From Pollutimonas nitritireducens (GTDB lineage: Bacteria > Pseudomonadota > Gammaproteobacteria > Burkholderiales > Burkholderiaceae_B), in assembly GCF_002849615.1 (NCBI RefSeq), contig NZ_PDNV01000008.1, positions 1-64,000 on the forward strand: a stretch of 64,000 bases of DNA, given 5' to 3'. Below the pieces are notes generated by a model, which saw only the letters and a list, made by a program, of their open reading frames with translations, had not been told where the DNA came from and did no database searches. Of this stretch, positions 61,364 to 64,000 are shown one piece after another. Each line of letters opens with the position of its first letter. Within the stretch, counting starts at the first letter, position 1. The position numbers were made by a program, and so were the translations under genes.

Positions 61364-62329
61364 TTAGTGGGCATCGCGGGCCAGTGCGCGCTCGCGCGTC
61401 AGCTCGAGATCTGGCGGGACGGGAAAGCGCTTGTCCCAGCGGCCGGCCTTCATGACCTGGCCAGGTACATCGTGTCCAACCATCTCGGCCATCTGCTTTG
61501 CACAAAATACCAGACGATCCAGGTCGACGCCCGTCTGCAGCCCCATGCTGTCCAGCATATGCACAAGGTCTTCGCTGCAGATATTGCCTGTTGCGCCGGG
61601 AGCATACGGACACCCGCCCAGGCCGGCCAATGAGCTGTCATAGCGATCGATGCCGGTAGCCAAGCCCGCGATCACATTGGCCAGCCCCATCCCGCGCGTG
61701 TTATGAAAATGTAGCGTTAGCTCCAGGGGCCAGCGCTGCGCCAGGCCGGTGCACAGTGCTTCGACCTGGGCTGGATTTGCCATTCCGGTGGTGTCGCATA
61801 GCGTGATGCCTTGTACGCCAAGCGCGGCGAACCGGTCACCGAGGCGGAGGACGTCTTCGGAGGGCACAATGCCTTCCATCGGGCATCCGAACGCCGTCGA
61901 GATCGAGATGTTGATGTCGATTTTCCCCTGCAGCTCGGCGGTGATTTCCGACAGCACGCGCAGCGACTGTTCGCGTGTCATGCGCAGGTTCGCCAGGTTG
62001 TGGGTTTCGCTGGCCGACATTACCAGGTTGATCTCGTCCACGCCGCATTGCATGGCGCGCTGAGCCCCCCGCATATTGGGGACCAGGCAAACGTATTTCA
62101 CGCCGGGCGCGCGTTCTATGCCCATCATGACCTCTTCCGCGTCGCGCAACGCCGGAATAGCCTTGGGCGAGGTAAACGATGTGGCCTCGATCTTCGAGAC
62201 TCCTGTGCGCGACAAGGCGTTGATCAGGGCGATCTTCTGTTCGGTGGGCACGAAGTTGGGTTCGATCTGCAGACCGTCCCGCATGGCGACGTCGTGTATG
62301 TGGATACGGCGTGGTCGCTGCTGAACCAT
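61364..62329 (-). CDS. Hydroxymethylglutaryl-CoA lyase family protein
   Basis: A 321-residue aldolase-type enzyme of the HMG-CoA lyase family. It cleaves 3-hydroxy-3-methylglutaryl-CoA-like esters to acetyl-CoA or pyruvate plus a keto acid. The features are MRDGLQIEPNFVP (the family DxxQ metal/active region), DTTGMANPAQVEALC, the His-containing LTLHFHNTRGMGLANV, and the cysteine loop LGGCPYAPGATGNICSEDLV. The ATG overlaps the CaiB stop (TGATG), so the two are coupled. The acid activated by CaiB is therefore likely the substrate. Confidence 0.92.
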   Translation of the reverse strand: MVQQRPRRIHIHDVAMRDGLQIEPNFVPTEQKIALINALSRTGVSKIEATSFTSPKAIPALRDAEEVMMGIERAPGVKYVCLVPNMRGAQRAMQCGVDEINLVMSASETHNLANLRMTREQSLRVLSEITAELQGKIDINISISTAFGCPMEGIVPSEDVLRLGDRFAALGVQGITLCDTTGMANPAQVEALCTGLAQRWPLELTLHFHNTRGMGLANVIAGLATGIDRYDSSLAGLGGCPYAPGATGNICSEDLVHMLDSMGLQTGVDLDRLVFCAKQMAEMVGHDVPGQVMKAGRWDKRFPVPPDLELTRERALARDAH

Positions 62330-63522
62330 CAGATCACCTCCAGGGCTTTGAGTTGTTCAATATCGGCTGACTCCAGGCCATGCTTGCGCAGCACTTCTAC
62401 GGTGTGCTGGCCGAGCTGTGGTCCGCCGCCTTCGAATGCTCCTGGCGTCGCGCTAAGCTTGGGCACCACGCCCGGCACTTTGAGCCTGGAGCCATCGTCC
62501 AGCGTGATCTCGCGTATCATCTCGCGGGCGCGGTATTGTTCGTCTTCAACGATATCCTTGACGGTGAATATCTTGCCGGCCGGCACGCCCGCCTTGGCCA
62601 GCTCTTCAAGCGCTTCGTCCATGCTGCGCTGGCTGCTCCAGGCAGCGATCGCCTCGTCTATGCGCGCCATGTTGGCCACGCGCCCGGGGTTGCGGGCCAG
62701 TGCAGGGTCGCGGCCCAATGCCTCGTTTCCAATCAATGACATCAAGCGTGGGAAGATACTGTCGCCGTTTCCGGCGATCAGAAAATACCTTCCATCCTTG
62801 TCCGGGTAGGCGTTGGTGGGGGCGACGCCTTGCAGCGCGCTGCCAGCGGGTTCGCGTATGGTCCCCAGGCGGTCGAATTCGGGTATTGCACCTTCCATCA
62901 TGTTGAATACCGATTCGTATAGGGCCACGTCAATGACCTGGCCCTTGCCAGAGTTCGCCAGCCGGTGGTAGAGCGCCATCATGATGCCTATTACCCCATG
63001 CAAGGCGGAAAGTGAGTCGCCGATGCTGATGCCTGGACGCACCGGCGCCTCGCCTGGCACCCCTGTGATATGGCGGAATCCACCCATGGCTTCGGCAACC
63101 ACGCCGTAGCCGGTCAGGTCGCGCAGGGGGCCGCTTTGGCCGTAGCCGGAGATGCGCAGCATGATCAGACCTGGATTTTCTTTGCTGAGCGATTCATAGT
63201 CCATTCCCCATTTCTCGAGCGTGCCTGGCCGGAAGTTTTCGATCACTACATCTGCTTCAAGTATGAGCTTGCGCGCCAGCGCCTGCCCTTCCTTCTTGCG
63301 CAGGTCTATCGCCACGGACTTCTTGTTTCTGGCTTGCACATGCCACCACATGGAGGTTTCACCCTCTTGCGTCCGCCAGGACCGCAGGGGATCGCCCTGG
63401 CCGGGAGGTTCTATCTTGATGACGTCGGCACCAAAATCGCCCAGGGTTTTTCCGGCAAAGGGGCCTGCGATCAGGCTGCCCATTTCGATAACACGTATGC
63501 CGTCCAGGGGTCGTTGATTCAT
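62329..63522 (-). CDS. CaiB/BaiF family CoA transferase
   Basis: A 397-residue family III CoA transferase. It has LDGIRVIEMGSLIAGPFAGK, DFGADVIKIEPPGQGDPLRS and LMLRISGYGQSGPL, as LIMLRISGYGQSGPLRDLTG, then PVRPGISIGDSLSALHGVIG with the catalytic Asp, and KGQVIDVALYESVFNM. It transfers CoA to a dicarboxylic or hydroxy acid. The ATG at 63522 gives normal length. It is the first gene of a three-gene operon with the HMG-CoA lyase-like and Bug genes. Confidence 0.92.
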   Translation of the reverse strand: MNQRPLDGIRVIEMGSLIAGPFAGKTLGDFGADVIKIEPPGQGDPLRSWRTQEGETSMWWHVQARNKKSVAIDLRKKEGQALARKLILEADVVIENFRPGTLEKWGMDYESLSKENPGLIMLRISGYGQSGPLRDLTGYGVVAEAMGGFRHITGVPGEAPVRPGISIGDSLSALHGVIGIMMALYHRLANSGKGQVIDVALYESVFNMMEGAIPEFDRLGTIREPAGSALQGVAPTNAYPDKDGRYFLIAGNGDSIFPRLMSLIGNEALGRDPALARNPGRVANMARIDEAIAAWSSQRSMDEALEELAKAGVPAGKIFTVKDIVEDEQYRAREMIREITLDDGSRLKVPGVVPKLSATPGAFEGGGPQLGQHTVEVLRKHGLESADIEQLKALEVI

Positions 63523-63690
63523 AGGTTGATGATCCAGTAAATATCGGGGAGAGTGCGTGCTGGTTTGATAAAGACCGGACACGTTTGCACATCATCATAA
63601 GAACCTGCAACGGCTCTGTGAAGCAATACTTTGGAACACGAGCCATCGCGATAGGAGATGGCAAGGTGGACGTGGCCGGCCCATGCTTTG

Positions 63691-64000
63691 CTATGGTTCG
63701 CCAGCGCGGCGCAAATGTTCGTGCAATAGGCGGGGCAACATGGGCCAGGCGTCCTGAAACTTGCGCACCAGCATCAGTTCCCGGCGCGCCCACGGTTCAT
63801 CAAGAGACGCGGCGACGAGTCCTTCAGTCTGCAGGAATGGCTCGACGCTGCCGTGCGGCAATATGCCTATGCCCAGGCCCAGCGCGACCATCCGTCGCAA
63901 ACCATCAAAGCTGGTGGCCTGGATGCGCAGACGCAGGGGCAGGTCCAATTCTTGCGCCGCGGTGACCATGGTGTTGCACAACGAAGAGCCCCGCGGCAAG
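63691..64000 (-). CDS. LysR regulator, C-terminal part, runs off the window
   Basis: About 100 codons of a LysR ligand-binding domain: LRLRIQATSFDGLRRMVALG, LGIGILPHGSVEPFLQTEG, then WARRELMLVRKFQDAW. The N-terminal part lies beyond the window edge. It is transcribed in the same direction as the CaiB operon, 168 bases upstream of it, and is the likely regulator. Confidence 0.82.
   Translation of the reverse strand, partial: LPRGSSLCNTMVTAAQELDLPLRLRIQATSFDGLRRMVALGLGIGILPHGSVEPFLQTEGLVAASLDEPWARRELMLVRKFQDAWPMLPRLLHEHLRRAGEP

Overview
The window looks like chromosomal DNA of a betaproteobacterium of the Alcaligenaceae (Bordetella/Achromobacter/Pusillimonas type). The reasons are three Bug-type (TctC) periplasmic solute-binding proteins, many LysR regulators beside CaiB-type CoA transferases, a class I polyhydroxyalkanoate (PHA) synthase locus, and moderately high GC content. 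The assignment to family is an inference from gene content; I saw no rRNA, tRNA or CRISPR array to support it further.

Layout. 0-2.7 kb: a c-type cytochrome and a lipoprotein hydrolase. 2.7-8.0 kb: a leftward PHA/acetyl-phosphate operon (phaC, phasin, acetoacetyl-CoA reductase, phosphotransacetylase, acetate kinase) in which phaC carries an in-frame amber codon. 8.5-9.4 kb: relics of a relaxase and of a nucleotidyltransferase/HEPN pair. 9.6-14.2 kb: a potassium module (kup, short kdpD, kdpE) preceded by a sequence that matches the Escherichia coli KdpE box in form and spacing. 14.5-15.1 kb: a broken integrase. 15.2-22.6 kb: a hydantoinase/oxoprolinase hyuAB operon with its own ABC importer and a divergent TetR regulator. 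22.6-25.3 kb: relics including virB1, mlrC and an abiE pair. 25.6-27.2 kb: an intact Fic protein. 27.4-34.0 kb: a branched-chain-type ABC importer with a hydroxyacyl-CoA dehydrogenase and a GntR regulator, ending at a scar that contains the 3' tail of a second, diverged fic gene. 34.0-35.7 kb: fused gene fragments. 35.7-39.9 kb: TauE, an M28 peptidase, a Bug protein and LysR. 39.9-45.8 kb: IS3 and AraC scars, two glutathione transferases, a haloacid dehalogenase, TetR, a Bug protein and a PRISE-type reductase. 46-49.5 kb: truncated hipA, a flavin monooxygenase fragment, ridA/LysR, and TetR, phytase-like and MscS fragments. 50-50.6 kb: higBA. 50.7-60.2 kb: small detoxification or redox genes under MocR and LysR regulators. 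60.2-64 kb: a CaiB CoA transferase / HMG-CoA lyase-like / Bug operon with a LysR gene at the edge.

The main theme is intact metabolic or transport cassettes, each with its own regulator, separated by short graveyards of mobile-element and toxin-antitoxin genes. Several relics are cut by single in-frame stops or frameshifts (integrase, HEPN partner, virB1, abiEi, phytase-like). Others are plain fragments. The best candidates for something new are the kup-kdpDE module with its KdpE-like box, the amber-interrupted but otherwise intact phaC with a near-perfect palindrome over its promoter, the paired TetR operators of the glutathione transferase locus, and the G10 tract directly after fic.
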